A stretch of 60,607 nt of DNA from Anaerotignum sp. GTDB lineage: Bacteria > Bacillota > Clostridia > Lachnospirales > Anaerotignaceae. The notes below the pieces were generated by a model. The model ran no database searches. It was not told the DNA's origin and saw only the letters and a list, made by a program, of their open reading frames with translations. Positions 7,662-17,837 of the stretch are shown piece by piece; the first letter of the stretch is position 1, and every line of letters begins with the position of its first letter. The DNA lies in assembly GCA_017523325.1 (NCBI GenBank), contig JAFWWO010000026.1, positions 1-60,607 of the forward strand. The letters run 5' to 3'. A program made the translations under genes and the position numbers.

Positions 7662-8738
7662 TTACGCCTCTGTGCCGCCCTCTTTCAGCTTTTCCATCTG
7701 GTCTGTGGTCACCAATGCGTCCATGACTTCGTCCAAATCGCCGTCCAATATGGCGTCGATTTTATGCAGGGTCAGGCCGATGCGATGGTCGGTCACTCTG
7801 CCCTGAGGGAAGTTATAGGTACGGATACGTTCACTTCTGTCACCCGTTCCTACTTGGGAACGGCGGTCTGCAGAAATGGCGGCATCATGGGCTTGCCGCT
7901 CCCGCTCGTACACACGGGCATACAGCACCTTCCACGCCTGCTCCTTATTTTTCAACTGGGATTTCTCATTCTGGCACGACACCACGATACCCGTCGGGAT
8001 ATGGGTCATACGCACAGCGGAATCTGTCGTATTGACACACTGCCCACCGTTGCCCGAAGCACGGAATACATCGATACGCATATCGTTTCTGTCAATGTGC
8101 ACATCTACCTCCTCCGCCTCCGGCAGTACGGCTACCGTCACCGTGGAGGTATGGATTCTGCCGCCGCTTTCTGTGGTCGGGATACGCTGTACCCGATGGA
8201 CACCGCTTTCGTATTTCAGGCGGGAATAGGCGTTTTTCCCTGCAATCATAAAAGAAATTTCCTTGAAACCACCCAAATCGCTTTCATTGGCGTTCATCAC
8301 TTCTATCTTCCAATGCCGCCGCTCTGCATAGCGGGCATACATACGGAATAAATCTCCCGCAAATAACGCCGCCTCATCACCGCCGGCACCGCCCCGAATT
8401 TCCACAATGACATTCTTCTCATCGTTGGGGTCTTTGGGAATCAAAAGCAGGGTCATTTCTTTTTTGAGAATCTCCAGCTTATCTTTATTCTCCGCCAGCT
8501 CCTCCTTGACCAATTCCCGAAAGTCCTCCTCCAGCTTATCGCCCAAAAGGGCAAGTCCTTCGTCAATGGCATTTTTTACAGTTTCATACTCCCGATATTT
8601 TTCCACAATCGGCGTCATATCGCTGTACTCTTTCATCAGCTTTCGCCATTCCCCTTGATTGGCGATAATATCCGGGTCATTGACCTGCACCGATAAATCC
8701 GTATATTTCTCTTCAATTTCCGCCAAACGTGCGAACAT
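7662..8738 (-). CDS. prfA: Peptide chain release factor 1
   Basis: A 358-residue cytosolic factor that ends translation at UAA and UAG. The codon-reading loop is in [16 protein letters not shown] (PTT rather than the commoner PAT/PVT; RF2 would have SPF). The catalytic GGQ is in [20 protein letters not shown] C-terminal motifs are present, here [16 protein letters not shown]. The ATG at 8738 is chosen over the GTG at 8747 because GGGAGGTG lies six bases upstream. Directly upstream is prmC, which methylates the GGQ glutamine, the classic pairing. Confidence 0.97.
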   Translation of the reverse strand: MFARLAEIEEKYTDLSVQVNDPDIIANQGEWRKLMKEYSDMTPIVEKYREYETVKNAIDEGLALLGDKLEEDFRELVKEELAENKDKLEILKKEMTLLLIPKDPNDEKNVIVEIRGGAGGDEAALFAGDLFRMYARYAERRHWKIEVMNANESDLGGFKEISFMIAGKNAYSRLKYESGVHRVQRIPTTESGGRIHTSTVTVAVLPEAEEVDVHIDRNDMRIDVFRASGNGGQCVNTTDSAVRMTHIPTGIVVSCQNEKSQLKNKEQAWKVLYARVYERERQAHDAAISADRRSQVGTGDRSERIRTYNFPQGRVTDHRIGLTLHKIDAILDGDLDEVMDALVTTDQMEKLKEGGTEA

Positions 8739-8743
8739 TGCTT

Positions 8744-9625
8744 TCACCTCCCATAGGGCTTTTGCCCCAATGCCACTCTATCCAGCCCCGCCAAATCCTG
8801 CCGGATTTGTGTTTGGACGAAGCCATTTTCCTGCAACAGGGCAAGCAATGCCGCCCCCTGATGATATCCTATCTCAAAAAACAGCCAGCCGCCGTCCCGC
8901 AGCCAGGTCTGACTCTCTTTGATAATACGGCGGTAAAAATCCAAGCCGTCCTTGCCGCCGTCCAAGGCGTTATGGGGCTCAAATTCCCGTACCTCTTCCA
9001 TTAAGCCTGCAATCTCCCCTTGGGGGATATAAGGCGGGTTGGAAACAATGGCGTCCAATTTACCCCGCCGGCTTTGGGAGAAAGCCGCAAACAAATCGCT
9101 TTCCCAAAACTCCACGGCAACACCGTTTCTCGCCGCATTTTTTCGTGCATATTCCAAGGCTTTCGGGCTGATGTCCAACGCCAGAATTTCTCGAAAATCG
9201 CCGTATTTCCCCAAACTGACGGGAATACAGCCGCTGCCCGTACCCATATCCAATACAGTTTGCAGCGGGTTCGTTTCCGCCTGTTCTTTCTGCTTCTCCA
9301 AAACGGTTTCCACCAGAACCTCCGTATCCCCTCGGGGAATCAAGACCCCTTCTCCTACGAAAAAGGGCAGGCCCATAAACTCCCATTCTCCCAGAATATA
9401 TTGCAGGGGACGGCCCCTCTCCCGTTGGTTCAGCATTTCCTCATAAGTATTGACACATTCCGCCGAAAGCCATTCCTCCCGCCGCAAAAATAAAGCCGTT
9501 CGGGAATACCCGGCGGCTTTTTCCAGCAAAATTTCCGCCTCAAAAGCATAGTTTTCCTTTCCTGCGCCTTTCAGACGGGCTTTTCCCTCCTTCAGGGCTT
9601 CGCCCAGGGTTTTATTCCGGTTCAT
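8744..9625 (-). CDS. prmC: Release factor glutamine N5-methyltransferase
   Basis: A 293-residue SAM-dependent enzyme that methylates the Gln of the GGQ motif in RF1 and RF2. The N-terminal helical domain ([27 protein letters not shown]) is followed by a Rossmann fold with [17 protein letters not shown] and the catalytic NPPYIP in [13 protein letters not shown]. Length is normal. Its stop is five bases before the prfA start, and its own start overlaps the DUF1385 gene by 14 bases, so the three are translationally coupled. Confidence 0.95.
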   Translation of the reverse strand: MNRNKTLGEALKEGKARLKGAGKENYAFEAEILLEKAAGYSRTALFLRREEWLSAECVNTYEEMLNQRERGRPLQYILGEWEFMGLPFFVGEGVLIPRGDTEVLVETVLEKQKEQAETNPLQTVLDMGTGSGCIPVSLGKYGDFREILALDISPKALEYARKNAARNGVAVEFWESDLFAAFSQSRRGKLDAIVSNPPYIPQGEIAGLMEEVREFEPHNALDGGKDGLDFYRRIIKESQTWLRDGGWLFFEIGYHQGAALLALLQENGFVQTQIRQDLAGLDRVALGQKPYGR

Positions 9626-10520
9626 CTTCCAGAACCCCTTTCATAGCGGCAATGGCACATTCTATCTGGCTGTCATCGGGCTCTGCTGTGGTCAGTTTTT
9701 GCAGGCAAAAGCCGGGATAGCTGACAATTTGCACCAATCGGCTCTCCGAATTGCCCGCCCAACGAATGACCTCATAAGAAACCCCCGCAATAAAGGGTAC
9801 CAGCAGGATTCTCGTCACCAGACGCAGAAGTATGGCATCTGTCCGCACAAAAAAGAACACCACCATACTAATGAGCATGACAAACACCAGAAAGCTGGTG
9901 CCGCAGCGTTTATGCAGTCTTGTGCAGGGGCGGACGTTCTCTACCGTCAGCTCCTGTTCGCTTTCAAAGCAGTTGATGGTTTTATGCTCCGCACCATGAT
10001 ACTGGAATACCCGCTTGATTTCCTTGGTACGGGAAATCAGAAACATATACAAAAGAAAAATAGCAATACGAAGCAGCCCTTCGATAATACCCAATGCCCA
10101 TACCGGCACGAAAGTCTTAAAAAAGCTTCCCAGCCACACGGGCAACAGGAAAAACAGCCCCATTCCCAGCACAAGGGAAAGGCATACACTGAAATAAATG
10201 AGGATATCGTTGATTTTATCCCCCAGCTTATCCTGCAAAAACTGCTCAAAGGGGCTCAGCTCCTCTTCTGCCCAATCCTCTCCGGCAATTTCCGCCGAGC
10301 GCATGAGAATTTTTGTCCCCATTACCAAAGAATCCCAAAATGCAGAGATGCCGCGAAAAACCGGCAGGCGAAACAGGCTTTTTTTGCCTAAGCCGCTCAC
10401 TTCCTTCTTTTCCACCGTAATGCCCCCATCGGGATTACGCACGGCCATGGCATATATTTGCTTTCCACGCATCATGACGCCCTCAATGACCGCCTGACCG
10501 CCGATATTGGTCCGTTTCAT
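9612..10520 (-). CDS. DUF1385 membrane protein (YqhQ-like)
   Basis: A 302-residue protein of the DUF1385 family. Landmarks are GGQAVIEGVMMRG at the N-terminus, the central FQYHGAEHKTINCFESEQ, and RPCTRLHKRCGTSF, which carries His and Cys residues that could bind a metal. Three to four membrane segments surround these (FSVCLSLVLGMGLFFLLPVW, LLRIAIFLLYMFLI, FLVFVMLISMVVFFFV). The biochemical role is unknown in the family. Its place between rpmE and prmC-prfA is common in Clostridia and hints at a link to translation or membrane homeostasis, though that is inference. Confidence 0.9.
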   Translation of the reverse strand: MKRTNIGGQAVIEGVMMRGKQIYAMAVRNPDGGITVEKKEVSGLGKKSLFRLPVFRGISAFWDSLVMGTKILMRSAEIAGEDWAEEELSPFEQFLQDKLGDKINDILIYFSVCLSLVLGMGLFFLLPVWLGSFFKTFVPVWALGIIEGLLRIAIFLLYMFLISRTKEIKRVFQYHGAEHKTINCFESEQELTVENVRPCTRLHKRCGTSFLVFVMLISMVVFFFVRTDAILLRLVTRILLVPFIAGVSYEVIRWAGNSESRLVQIVSYPGFCLQKLTTAEPDDSQIECAIAAMKGVLEDEPE

Positions 10521-10621
10521 ATTCTTCCTCCTTCGTAAAAAACGTATGACAGGTGTCTTCTCGTAAAAAAACAGCCCCCTGCTTCCTTACGACAAGCCGC
10601 CTTACCCATTCCCATTTTTTG

Positions 10622-10657
10622 AAAAAAAGGGCGGGACAATCCAGCCCCAACCCTTTT
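10622..10657 (-). terminator. Possible rpmE terminator
   Basis: On the minus strand AAAGGGTTGGG and CCCGCCCTTT can pair around a 10-nt loop, followed by a T run. It lies 12 bases past the rpmE stop. The stem is imperfect. Confidence 0.5.
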
Positions 10658-10668
10658 GTTTGCGTAAA

Positions 10669-10872
10669 TTAGCTTCTGCCGTATTTCTTGTTGAATTTTT
10701 CCACTCTGCCGCCGGCTTCCAACAAAAGCTTCTGGCTGCCTGTGTAGAAAGGATGGCACTTGGAGCAAACCTCGACTCTGATTTCATCTTTTGTAGAGCC
10801 TGTGGTAAACTCATTGCCGCAGTTGCATCTTACCTTTACCTGTTTGTACTCAGGATGGATTCCTTCTCTCAT
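10669..10872 (-). CDS. rpmE: 50S ribosomal protein L31, zinc-binding type
   Basis: A 67-residue ribosomal protein: [19 protein letters not shown] start, [19 protein letters not shown] and KFNKKYG end. The Cys pairs (CNC and CSKC) identify the zinc-containing C+ form rather than the C- paralog made under zinc starvation. GAGGTG lies seven bases before the ATG. It has its own strong promoter (10937-10965), as ribosomal genes usually do, and follows rho on the same strand. Confidence 0.97.
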   Translation of the reverse strand: MREGIHPEYKQVKVRCNCGNEFTTGSTKDEIRVEVCSKCHPFYTGSQKLLLEAGGRVEKFNKKYGRS

Positions 10873-10936
10873 TTTTGTTCACCTCATTCTTCGTTTTGTT
10901 GATCAATAATCTACGTTATTTATAGACAACGGAGGT

Positions 10937-10965
10937 ATTATAGCACAGTTCTATTGTTTTTGCAA
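10937..10965 (-). promoter_or_regulatory. rpmE promoter
   Basis: Minus strand TTGCAA (10965-10960), 17-bp spacer, TATAAT (10942-10937). A near-consensus housekeeping promoter giving a leader of about 60 bases. Confidence 0.8.
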
Positions 10966-10986
10966 CAAAAAATCTGCAAAAATCCT

Positions 10987-12360
10987 TTATTTTTCGAATA
11001 AGCCCAGGGTTTTTTCCCAAACCGGCAGTCGTTCCATAAAATCTTCGTTGGTCTTGGTTTTCTGCATCAGGTCAAAAAAGCCTTGGGTCATTTCCAAATT
11101 TGTCATACTGCCTGCCATACGCCGCAGGGCATAATTGCACTCCAATTCCTTTTGGCTGAGGAGTTTTTCCTCCCGCCTTGTGCCGGATTTGGCAATATCC
11201 ACCGCAGGGAAAATACGCCGCTCTGCCAGTCGTCTGTCCAGCACCAGCTCCATATTTCCCGTGCCCTTAAATTCCTCAAAAACCACCTCGTCCATTTTAC
11301 TGCCCGTTTCCACCAACGCCGTGGCAAGAATGGTCAGGCTGCCGCCCTTTTCGATATTTCTTGCCGCACCGAAAAACCGCTTTGGCATATACAACGCCGC
11401 CGGATCCAGCCCGCCGGAAAGGGTACGTCCACTGGGAGGAATGGTCAGGTTATAAGCCCTTGCCAAGCGGGTGATGCTATCCAGAAGAATCACCAGATCC
11501 TTCCCCTGCTCCACCATGCGCTTTGCCCGCTCCAGCACCATTTCCGTCACCCGTTTATGATGCTCCGGCTCCTCATCAAAGGTGGAATAAACAATCTCCA
11601 CCTGCTCCCCCTCAATAGAACGCTGTATGTCCGTTACTTCCTCGGGACGCTCGTCAATGAGCAATACAATAAGGTGTACTTCTTTATGGTTTTGGGTAAT
11701 GGCATTTGCCATTTGGGTCAGCAAAATGGTTTTGCCCACTTTCGGCGGTGCCACAATCATGCCCCTTTGTCCCTTGCCTATGGGAGCAATCAGGTCAATA
11801 ATCCTGCCGGAAAGCGAACCTCTGCCCGTTTCCAAGCGGAGCTTTTCTTCCGGATAAATAGGGGTCAAATCTTCGAAATTGGGGCGTTTTACCGCCTGTT
11901 CCGGCCTGTCCCCATTGACGGATTGGACAAACAGCAATGCACCGTATTTCTCCCCCTCTCTGGCAGGACGCAGGTTTCCCCGCACCGCATCTCCCGTTTT
12001 CAGGTGAAACCGCCGTATCTGAGAGGGGGAAATATAAATATCGTTGCTGCCGGGCAGGAAATTATCCCGCCGCAAAAAGCCATAGCCGTCCGCCATGACC
12101 TCCAATATGCCTTCCCCTACCTCGCTTTGCTCCAGCAATCGTTCCTTCGGGGGCTGTTCTGTGGGATTTTGTCGCTTTTCGTCGAAATTTGCGGCAGAAA
12201 AATCGGAAGCAGTCCCCGAGGGTACCTCCTCCTGCGACTGCTTTTCCTTGATTTTCTCTATCAATTCCGTTTTTCTGAGAGAGGAAATGGACAAAATGCC
12301 CATTTCCTTCGCCATACTTTTTAATTCCGCAAGCGTTTTTTGTTCCAATGCCTGACTCAT
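10987..12360 (-). CDS. rho: Transcription termination factor Rho
   Basis: A 457-residue hexameric RNA helicase that stops transcription of untranslated RNA. N-terminal Rho-N helices ([15 protein letters not shown]), a Ser/Glu/Gln-rich insert (about 40-75), an RNA-binding cold-shock domain ([21 protein letters not shown]), then the ATPase with P-loop [25 protein letters not shown], and the Q- and R-loop region [12 protein letters not shown]. The short low-complexity N-terminal insert is typical of Clostridia. The ATG at 12360 is 16 bases after the LysM gene. Confidence 0.97.
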   Translation of the reverse strand: MSQALEQKTLAELKSMAKEMGILSISSLRKTELIEKIKEKQSQEEVPSGTASDFSAANFDEKRQNPTEQPPKERLLEQSEVGEGILEVMADGYGFLRRDNFLPGSNDIYISPSQIRRFHLKTGDAVRGNLRPAREGEKYGALLFVQSVNGDRPEQAVKRPNFEDLTPIYPEEKLRLETGRGSLSGRIIDLIAPIGKGQRGMIVAPPKVGKTILLTQMANAITQNHKEVHLIVLLIDERPEEVTDIQRSIEGEQVEIVYSTFDEEPEHHKRVTEMVLERAKRMVEQGKDLVILLDSITRLARAYNLTIPPSGRTLSGGLDPAALYMPKRFFGAARNIEKGGSLTILATALVETGSKMDEVVFEEFKGTGNMELVLDRRLAERRIFPAVDIAKSGTRREEKLLSQKELECNYALRRMAGSMTNLEMTQGFFDLMQKTKTNEDFMERLPVWEKTLGLFEK

Positions 12361-12376
12361 GCCATTCTCCTATTCT

Positions 12377-13420
12377 TTATGCTTGAGGGATTTTCAGCTT
12401 TGCTCCCACTCTCAGCGTTTCGCCTTCCTTCATGCCGTTGGCATCGAGAATTTTCTGATAGTCTGCACCGTTGCCCAATGTTTTCTGGGCGATGGTCCAC
12501 ATGGTATCCCCCTGCTGAATGGTATATTCGGAAGAAGAATCACTGCTAGTGCTGTTTTCGGAGCTGTTTGTATCGTTATTTTCGGGTTTATTTTCTGTGG
12601 TAGTGCTGCCGGAAGGGTTTTTCAGCTTTTCCAACTCTTCCTCTACCTTCATTTTTTCCATCTGTATCTGCTCATATTTTTCTTTATAGTTCTGGCTCTG
12701 GGCCAATTGATTTTTGGCATCCTCCAACTGGCTGCCCAGACTGACGGTGCGGAAAATCAAAAACAACAGCAACAGAACTGCCAAAATGCCTACAATCAAC
12801 GGCAGTTTCGGTATTCCGCCTTCATAGTACTCATCGTCATCATACTCATCATCATAGAGGTTATCCAAATGCTCCCGTTTTGCCCGTTCGTCAAAATCTA
12901 CATCTTCATAGCGGGGGCGTCTATCCTTCCCTCTGCTCATATCATCGAATAGCGGAACTTCCTTTTCCCGTTTTGCTTTTTTCCGCTTGCCGGAGGTCTG
13001 TACGTTGACCTCCTCCACCTTTTTGGACTTTTTCTTGGCAGGCATCACGCTGACATACTGTATGCCATCGTCATAATCCTCCTGATCCATACGGTTGCCC
13101 TTAGGGGCATAGGAATCCTCGGAAAAATGCTCCGCATTTCTGCTGCGGCGGGGAGAAACATAGCGGGTCGGCTCACCTTCCTGCTGGGGCGCTTTGCTGA
13201 TTTCATTGATTTCACTGCTTATCTGCTGCATTCTTGCCTCGCGGATTTCCTCTACATCTTCCCGCCTGCGGCGACGGCTGCGGTGTGCAGTATCTTCCCC
13301 ATCTTTCTTTGCGGAAAAGGGATGCGTCTGCATCAGAATATCCACCACTTCCTTAGGTAGGTCACTATACAAATCATCATAGCCCTTACCGTTTGTATTA
13401 TCAAATTTATCGTTACTCAT
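12377..13420 (-). CDS. Membrane-anchored LysM domain protein
   Basis: A 347-residue protein with a long charged cytoplasmic region rich in Arg, Glu and Asp (1-200, including RSRRRRRED and DDEYDDDEYYEGG), one membrane helix (about 205-225, LPLIVGILAVLLLLFLIF), a coiled-coil stretch (SQNYKEKYEQIQMEKMKVEEEL), a Ser/Thr/Asn-rich spacer and a C-terminal LysM repeat (YTIQQGDTMWTIAQKTLG to KLKIPQA). LysM binds peptidoglycan, so the protein should link membrane and wall. The layout resembles SpoVID/SafA-type or division-associated LysM proteins, but I cannot assign it further. It heads a transcript continuing into rho. Confidence 0.8.
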   Translation of the reverse strand: MSNDKFDNTNGKGYDDLYSDLPKEVVDILMQTHPFSAKKDGEDTAHRSRRRRREDVEEIREARMQQISSEINEISKAPQQEGEPTRYVSPRRSRNAEHFSEDSYAPKGNRMDQEDYDDGIQYVSVMPAKKKSKKVEEVNVQTSGKRKKAKREKEVPLFDDMSRGKDRRPRYEDVDFDERAKREHLDNLYDDEYDDDEYYEGGIPKLPLIVGILAVLLLLFLIFRTVSLGSQLEDAKNQLAQSQNYKEKYEQIQMEKMKVEEELEKLKNPSGSTTTENKPENNDTNSSENSTSSDSSSEYTIQQGDTMWTIAQKTLGNGADYQKILDANGMKEGETLRVGAKLKIPQA

Positions 13421-13487
13421 ATTGTACCTCCACGGTTTTATGTTTTCTTCCTTATTTTAGATGCAAATTACACCACATATTTTTTTT

Positions 13488-13516
13488 ATTTTACATTTTT
13501 CCCGCAGAAGTGTCAA
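13488..13516 (-). promoter_or_regulatory. Promoter of LysM-rho operon
   Basis: Minus strand TTGACA (13516-13511), 17-bp spacer, TAAAAT (13493-13488), about 70 bases before the LysM gene start. Confidence 0.75.
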
Positions 13517-13697
13517 TAAAACCAAGGCTTTTTCATAAAAAAGTAAGAACTGCCGCCGATTTTCCCCCGCAAAGCCCCTTTTTATCCGCCGAAAAAAACA
13601 AACGGCCTGCGCCGGCAGAGGGGCCCCCGCCGCCTGCCATGCACACTTTTTCCTTCCACTGCATATAAAAATGAAAAGAAATGACGGAATTATCCTC

Positions 13698-13726
13698 TTT
13701 ACATCTTCCCGATAATTCATTATACT
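13698..13726 (+). promoter_or_regulatory. mecA promoter
   Basis: TTTACA (13698-13703), 17-bp spacer, TATACT (13721-13726). It overlaps a run of TATACTATACTATA that offers alternative -10 boxes. Confidence 0.7.
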
Positions 13727-13802
13727 ATACTATATTTCCAAAAGATTGTGTTGTGGGAAAAGCATGACCGTTTCCTTCTGAAAGAGAAAAGGGAGTGATA
13801 CC

Positions 13803-14459
13803 ATGAAAATTGAAAAAGTCAGCGAAAACCAACTGAAACTCACCCTGACGAAAGCCGATCTGGTGGAAAGAGATATTAAACTGGAGGATTTGATCCACCC
13901 CTCCGAAAAAACCCAAAAGCTATTCCATGAAATTATGGAGCAGGCATTGGATGAATACGATTTTATCTCCGAAAATACACCTCTGATGGTAGAGGCCGTG
14001 CCTGTCGGTATGGACGGCATCATGATCATCGTCACAAAGGTGACCAATAAAGAAAAGGGCGAATCCTCCGGAAGTATGCTGGGGCAGGCTCGGGAAATGC
14101 GCCGTTGGAAGAAAAAACCTCTGGATACGCCGGAGCATGAAAGCACAGAAAACGGCGATATCCTCATCTATTCCTTCCCTACGCTGGACGATGTAATCCA
14201 TGTCAGCCTGCGGCTGGAGGAAAGCTGGAAAGGCAACAGCAGTCTTTATAAAAACGATGGAAAGTATTTCCTTGTTTTGCAGGGGGATACCTATACCGCC
14301 GAAGAAATCGAAACCGCCGATGATTTGGAACTGGTTTTGAAGGAATACGGTCAGAAACATATTTCCACACCGCTGGCGAAATATTATCTTCTGGAACACG
14401 GGGAAATCCTGATTGAAGATAGGGCAGTAAAAACACTGGCAAAAACTTTTGGGGAATAA
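13803..14459 (+). CDS. mecA: Adaptor protein MecA
   Basis: A 218-residue adaptor that delivers substrates to the ClpCP protease; in Bacillus it controls competence and related programmes. The N-terminal domain (MKIEKVSENQLKLTLTKADL, then ERDIKLEDLIHPSEKTQKLFHEIMEQA) and the C-terminal ClpC-binding domain (DDVIHVSLRLEESWKGNSSLYK, YYLLEHGEILIEDRAV) are both present around a short acidic/Ser-rich linker. Length matches MecA. It is monocistronic between its own promoter and a terminator. AGGGAGTG precedes the ATG. Confidence 0.93.
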   Translation: MKIEKVSENQLKLTLTKADLVERDIKLEDLIHPSEKTQKLFHEIMEQALDEYDFISENTPLMVEAVPVGMDGIMIIVTKVTNKEKGESSGSMLGQAREMRRWKKKPLDTPEHESTENGDILIYSFPTLDDVIHVSLRLEESWKGNSSLYKNDGKYFLVLQGDTYTAEEIETADDLELVLKEYGQKHISTPLAKYYLLEHGEILIEDRAVKTLAKTFGE

Positions 14460-14464
14460 ACAGA

Positions 14465-14508
14465 AACAGGGAGTATCCTTAGCAAGCAGGATTCGCCCTG
14501 TTTTTTTT
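14465..14508 (+). terminator. mecA terminator
   Basis: AACAGGG (14465-14471) pairs with CCCTGTT (14496-14502), with further pairing of GTATCC and GGATTC inside, followed by eight T. Confidence 0.8.
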
Positions 14509-14512
14509 GTAC

Positions 14513-15187
14513 TTATTCCACTTCAATCTCCGCAAAAAACCGATACAGCCCTTCCAGCCGTTTCCATTTCTCCGCCAGCACACGGGGCAGCTCCGGAGAA
14601 AACAGCATCTCCTCAATGGGACCATCGGCACGCACCACAATATCCTTTTTGCAATACCAGCTTTGTAAAAGCGGGGCGAGGGTTTCGTTTTTGATTTTTT
14701 TATATTCCTCGCCGTCCAAAGAAAAAACCCCATCTTTTTCTATTTTCTTGGCGATCCGTAAAAATGCTGCCGGATTCCCCTCCAGTTTTTTGCGGTATGC
14801 CGTCAGGTAGGCCGGTGTGGCACAATACATTCCCATGCCATGGGTATATCCCTCCGGATTCAACTCAAAATAAAAGGCGGGACGCAGCTTCCAGTTGGTA
14901 CCGATGGTGTTTCTGTCATAAAATACCACCCAGCGGCAGGAACGGTAAGGGCTTTTATCCTTGGAAAAGCGAATATCCCGATTGATACGGGAAACAGAAT
15001 AACTCACCGCTTCCCCGCAAAACAGATGGCTCTGCTCCGCCAAATCCGCCGCCAAACGGTCAAAGGGGTCTTTCAGTACCCGCTTGTAACGTGTTCTGTT
15101 TTCCTCCATCCATTCCTTATGATTATTCATCCGCAGTTCCCATAAAAAATCTATGGTTTCCGGCAGAAAACCTTCAAACTTTTCCAT
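14513..15187 (-). CDS. DUF2461 family protein
   Basis: A 224-residue protein from the ATG at 15187, which follows AAGGAAGG. FEGFLPETIDFLWELRMNNH, KEWMEENRTRYKR, ISRINRDIRFSKDKSPYR and FYFELNPEGY are the usual DUF2461 signatures. The family is widespread and cytosolic; its activity is not established. It is convergent with mecA, and a longer frame upstream has no ribosome site and is rejected. Confidence 0.85.
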   Translation of the reverse strand: MEKFEGFLPETIDFLWELRMNNHKEWMEENRTRYKRVLKDPFDRLAADLAEQSHLFCGEAVSYSVSRINRDIRFSKDKSPYRSCRWVVFYDRNTIGTNWKLRPAFYFELNPEGYTHGMGMYCATPAYLTAYRKKLEGNPAAFLRIAKKIEKDGVFSLDGEEYKKIKNETLAPLLQSWYCKKDIVVRADGPIEEMLFSPELPRVLAEKWKRLEGLYRFFAEIEVE

Positions 15188-15319
15188 ACCTTCGCCTTCC
15201 TTTCTCTGCAAAACCCGCAAAAAATTGAAAGCCCTAAACCCACAAAGGCTTAAGGCTTTGTTCATCTTTTGTATATTTATAAAATTATCTTTTGTAAGCT
15301 TTATTATAGAAAACAAGAA

Positions 15320-16708
15320 TTAAAATTCCATTTTCTCCTTCAAATAGCCCACCAATTCGTCAATGGGCATTCTTACCTGCTCCATAGTATCTCTATCCCG
15401 AACGGTCACGCTCCGGTCATTTTCGGAATCAAAATCATATGTGATGCAGAAGGGTGTACCGATTTCGTCCTGTCTTCTGTAACGCTTACCGATGGAGCCC
15501 GCCTCGTCATAATCGCAGTTAAATTCCTTCGCCAGCATTGCATAAACCGCCTGTGCCTGTTCCCCCAGCTTTTTGGAAAGAGGCAATACTGCCGCCTTTA
15601 CAGGTGCAAGCGCCGGGTGGAAGTGCATCACCGTTCTCACATCGCCTTCGCTGACTTCCTCCTCCCCATAGGCATCGCACAAAAATGCCAATGTCACACG
15701 GTCAGCACCAACCGAAGGCTCAATGCAATAGGGAATGAATTTTTCGTTCTTTTCCTGGTCGTAATAAGTCATATCCTGACCGCTGGTATTCTGGTGGGAG
15801 GTTAAATCAAAATCGGTTCTGTCGGCGATGCCCCATAGCTCGCCCCAGCCGAAGGGGAATTTATACTCAATATCCGTCGTGCCTGCGCTGTAATGAGAAA
15901 GCTCTTCTTTGGAATGATCTCTTAATCTGATATTTTCCTCTGTCATATTCAGCTTCAACAGGAATTCCTTGCAATAATTCCTCCAGTAAGTCAGCCATTC
16001 CAAATCCGTACCGGGCTCGCAGAAAAACTCCAGCTCCATCTGTTCAAATTCTCTGGTACGGAATGTAAAGTTCCCCGGTGTAATCTCGTTACGGAAGGAT
16101 TTCCCGATCTGACCGATACCAAAGGGCAGTTTTTTTCTGGCAGTTCTCTGTACATTCTTGAAGTTTACGAAAATACCCTGTGCCGTTTCGGGACGGAGAT
16201 ATACGGTATTTTTTGCATCCTCCGTTACGCCCTGAAAGGTTTTGAACATCAGGTTAAACTGGCGGATATCCGTAAAATTATGGGCGCCGCAGGAAGGGCA
16301 AGCCACCTGATTATCGTCCACAAATTTCTTCATTTCCTCATTGCTCCAGCCGTCAACCACAACCTCCGGCATATCGTGGGTTTTCATATGGTCCTCAATC
16401 AGCTTATCGGCACGGAAACGCTCCTTACATTCCTTACAATCCATCAAAGGGTCACTGAACCCACCCACATGACCGGACGCTACCCACGTCTGGGGGTTCA
16501 TCAGTATGGCACAGTCTACGCCCACATTATATGGGCTTTCCTGAATGAATTTCTTCCACCATGCCTTTTTCACGTTATTTTTCAGCTCCACACCGATGGG
16601 GCCGTAATCCCATGTATTGGCAAGCCCGCCGTAAATTTCAGAGCCGGGATATACAAAACCTCTGTTCTTTGCCAATGCCACAATTTTTTCCATAGATTCT
16701 ACTGCCAT
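15320..16708 (-). CDS. glyQS: Glycyl-tRNA synthetase, homodimeric type
   Basis: A 462-residue class II synthetase that charges tRNA-Gly. Class II motif 2 and neighbours are visible as [31 protein letters not shown]; motif 3 is [15 protein letters not shown]. The N-terminal [15 protein letters not shown] and the zinc-type Cys (CKEC and CPSCGAHN) match the bacterial alpha2 enzyme. A C-terminal anticodon-binding domain ([13 protein letters not shown]) follows. The ATG at 16708 follows GAGGAGG. Expression is controlled by the T-box upstream. Confidence 0.96.
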   Translation of the reverse strand: MAVESMEKIVALAKNRGFVYPGSEIYGGLANTWDYGPIGVELKNNVKKAWWKKFIQESPYNVGVDCAILMNPQTWVASGHVGGFSDPLMDCKECKERFRADKLIEDHMKTHDMPEVVVDGWSNEEMKKFVDDNQVACPSCGAHNFTDIRQFNLMFKTFQGVTEDAKNTVYLRPETAQGIFVNFKNVQRTARKKLPFGIGQIGKSFRNEITPGNFTFRTREFEQMELEFFCEPGTDLEWLTYWRNYCKEFLLKLNMTEENIRLRDHSKEELSHYSAGTTDIEYKFPFGWGELWGIADRTDFDLTSHQNTSGQDMTYYDQEKNEKFIPYCIEPSVGADRVTLAFLCDAYGEEEVSEGDVRTVMHFHPALAPVKAAVLPLSKKLGEQAQAVYAMLAKEFNCDYDEAGSIGKRYRRQDEIGTPFCITYDFDSENDRSVTVRDRDTMEQVRMPIDELVGYLKEKMEF

Positions 16709-16766
16709 ATTTTTTCCTCCTCGCTTTATTTTGTATCCATATTGCGTTCGAGGAACGAAAGCGTAT

Positions 16767-16985
16767 AAAAAAAGCTCCCGTACCTCGCCATACAGCAAGG
16801 GACGAAAGCATCTGTATCTTCCGCGGGTCCACCCTCGTTGACCGATACAATCGTACCGACCCGCTCTTGTGAAAAGCCTGCTCCAAAGCGCCCTTCTCTG
16901 CCTCCTATTGCCGCCTTGCACCAACCGCCGGCTCTCTGAAAATACTCCGCAGATACTCCTCTTTTTCATCGCAGTTATGAATTTG
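16767..16985 (-). ncRNA. Glycine T-box leader
   Basis: The leader of glyQS. On the minus strand the T-box sequence AGGGTGGACCCGCGG (16835-16821) is followed by a 15-bp terminator hairpin (16809-16774) and a T run (16773-16767). The TGGA can pair with the UCCA end of uncharged tRNA-Gly. A GGC that could serve as the Gly specifier lies in AAGGGCGC near 16887-16894. Upstream AGAGGAGTA and CAGAGAGCCGG look like Stem I elements. Uncharged tRNA would favour the antiterminator. The usual ACC after the variable T-box base reads CCC here. Confidence 0.88.
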
Positions 16986-16991
16986 AAATTT

Positions 16992-17021
16992 ATGCTAACA
17001 CGTTTCCCCTGTTTTTGTCAA
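16992..17021 (-). promoter_or_regulatory. glyQS promoter
   Basis: Minus strand TTGACA (17021-17016), 18-bp spacer, TAGCAT (16997-16992), just before the T-box leader. Confidence 0.65.
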
Positions 17022-17100
17022 GGGAAAATTTTGCTTTTTTTGAAATTTTTCTTTCGCCCGAGGTCAAAACTCCACCATACACAGACATTTCGCCCTTTTC

Positions 17101-17823
17101 CTACGCAAAAAAATCTCTGCTTTTCAACCGCAGACCCATATGTACGTCCATATATTCCCGCAGTATGACACCCAACTGTTCCAAGGCCTCCGGCGAAAGC
17201 TGAAAGCCGAATACCTGCCTGCCCTCCCGCTCCAGCACAAAGGCAAAGGCCTGGCGAACGGCTTCGGATACCAATCTGCTTTCTTTCGTCCGATGGTCGG
17301 GGCAGAAAAAAGCCCCCGGCCTGCCGTCAAAATACAGCGGACCCTCCGCCCGCTCACAAACGGCACAGGCCTCCGGTGCAAACAGACCGGACAGCTGCAG
17401 CAGCTTTAATTCAAAAATACGGGAAATCAGCTTTGGCGGCAGAGTGCCTTTTTCCATGACCAAAAAGGCATAATATAACAATTCCAAAACCGCGTTCTGC
17501 TCCATACCCTCAGGGCAGGTACGCTCCACCAGCTCTGCCAGATAAACCGCCTCCGCCAGCTTTTCCATATCCGTCCGCGGGCCGTAAAAGCTGTGCAACA
17601 ACTCCGCCTGCGTCACGGAAGTAAAGCCCTTCCCCGTATAAACCACAAAATCGGCATAGCAGAACAGCTGTGTTGCCGCCAAAAGCTTGCTCTTGGCATT
17701 TTTCGCCCCACGGGCAGACAGCAGGACCCGCCCCAAGCCCTTCGCCAGTACCACCAGCTGCTTGTTGCTCTCTCCCTTTATCCGCTCCCCTATGACGATT
17801 CCTCTTAGCTTCTCTGTTCCCAT
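17101..17823 (-). CDS. recO: DNA repair protein RecO
   Basis: A 240-residue recombination mediator that helps load RecA on gapped DNA. It has the N-terminal OB-fold (GIVIGERIKGESNKQLVVL, GRVLLSARGAKN), a helical middle and a zinc-finger-like set CAVCERAEGPLYF ... FFCPDH. Length matches the family. It sits at the end of the era operon as in most Firmicutes, 14 bases after the yqzL-like gene. Confidence 0.92.
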   Translation of the reverse strand: MGTEKLRGIVIGERIKGESNKQLVVLAKGLGRVLLSARGAKNAKSKLLAATQLFCYADFVVYTGKGFTSVTQAELLHSFYGPRTDMEKLAEAVYLAELVERTCPEGMEQNAVLELLYYAFLVMEKGTLPPKLISRIFELKLLQLSGLFAPEACAVCERAEGPLYFDGRPGAFFCPDHRTKESRLVSEAVRQAFAFVLEREGRQVFGFQLSPEALEQLGVILREYMDVHMGLRLKSRDFFA

Positions 17824-17837
17824 TGCCGACCTCGTTC

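Larger units (their letters stand above)
13421..13802. other. Intergenic region with divergent promoters
   Basis: This 382-bp gap separates the LysM-rho operon from mecA. It holds the two promoters listed separately and a GC-rich stretch around 13596-13640 (GGCCTGCGCCGGCAG then GGCCCCCGCC) that can fold into a hairpin. No convincing gene was seen. Confidence 0.6.

Noticed and set aside
11083..12324. A 413-codon open frame antisense to rho
   Set aside because: Composition is His/Arg/Gln-rich noise typical of a frame opposite a GC-biased gene; rho is complete on the minus strand.
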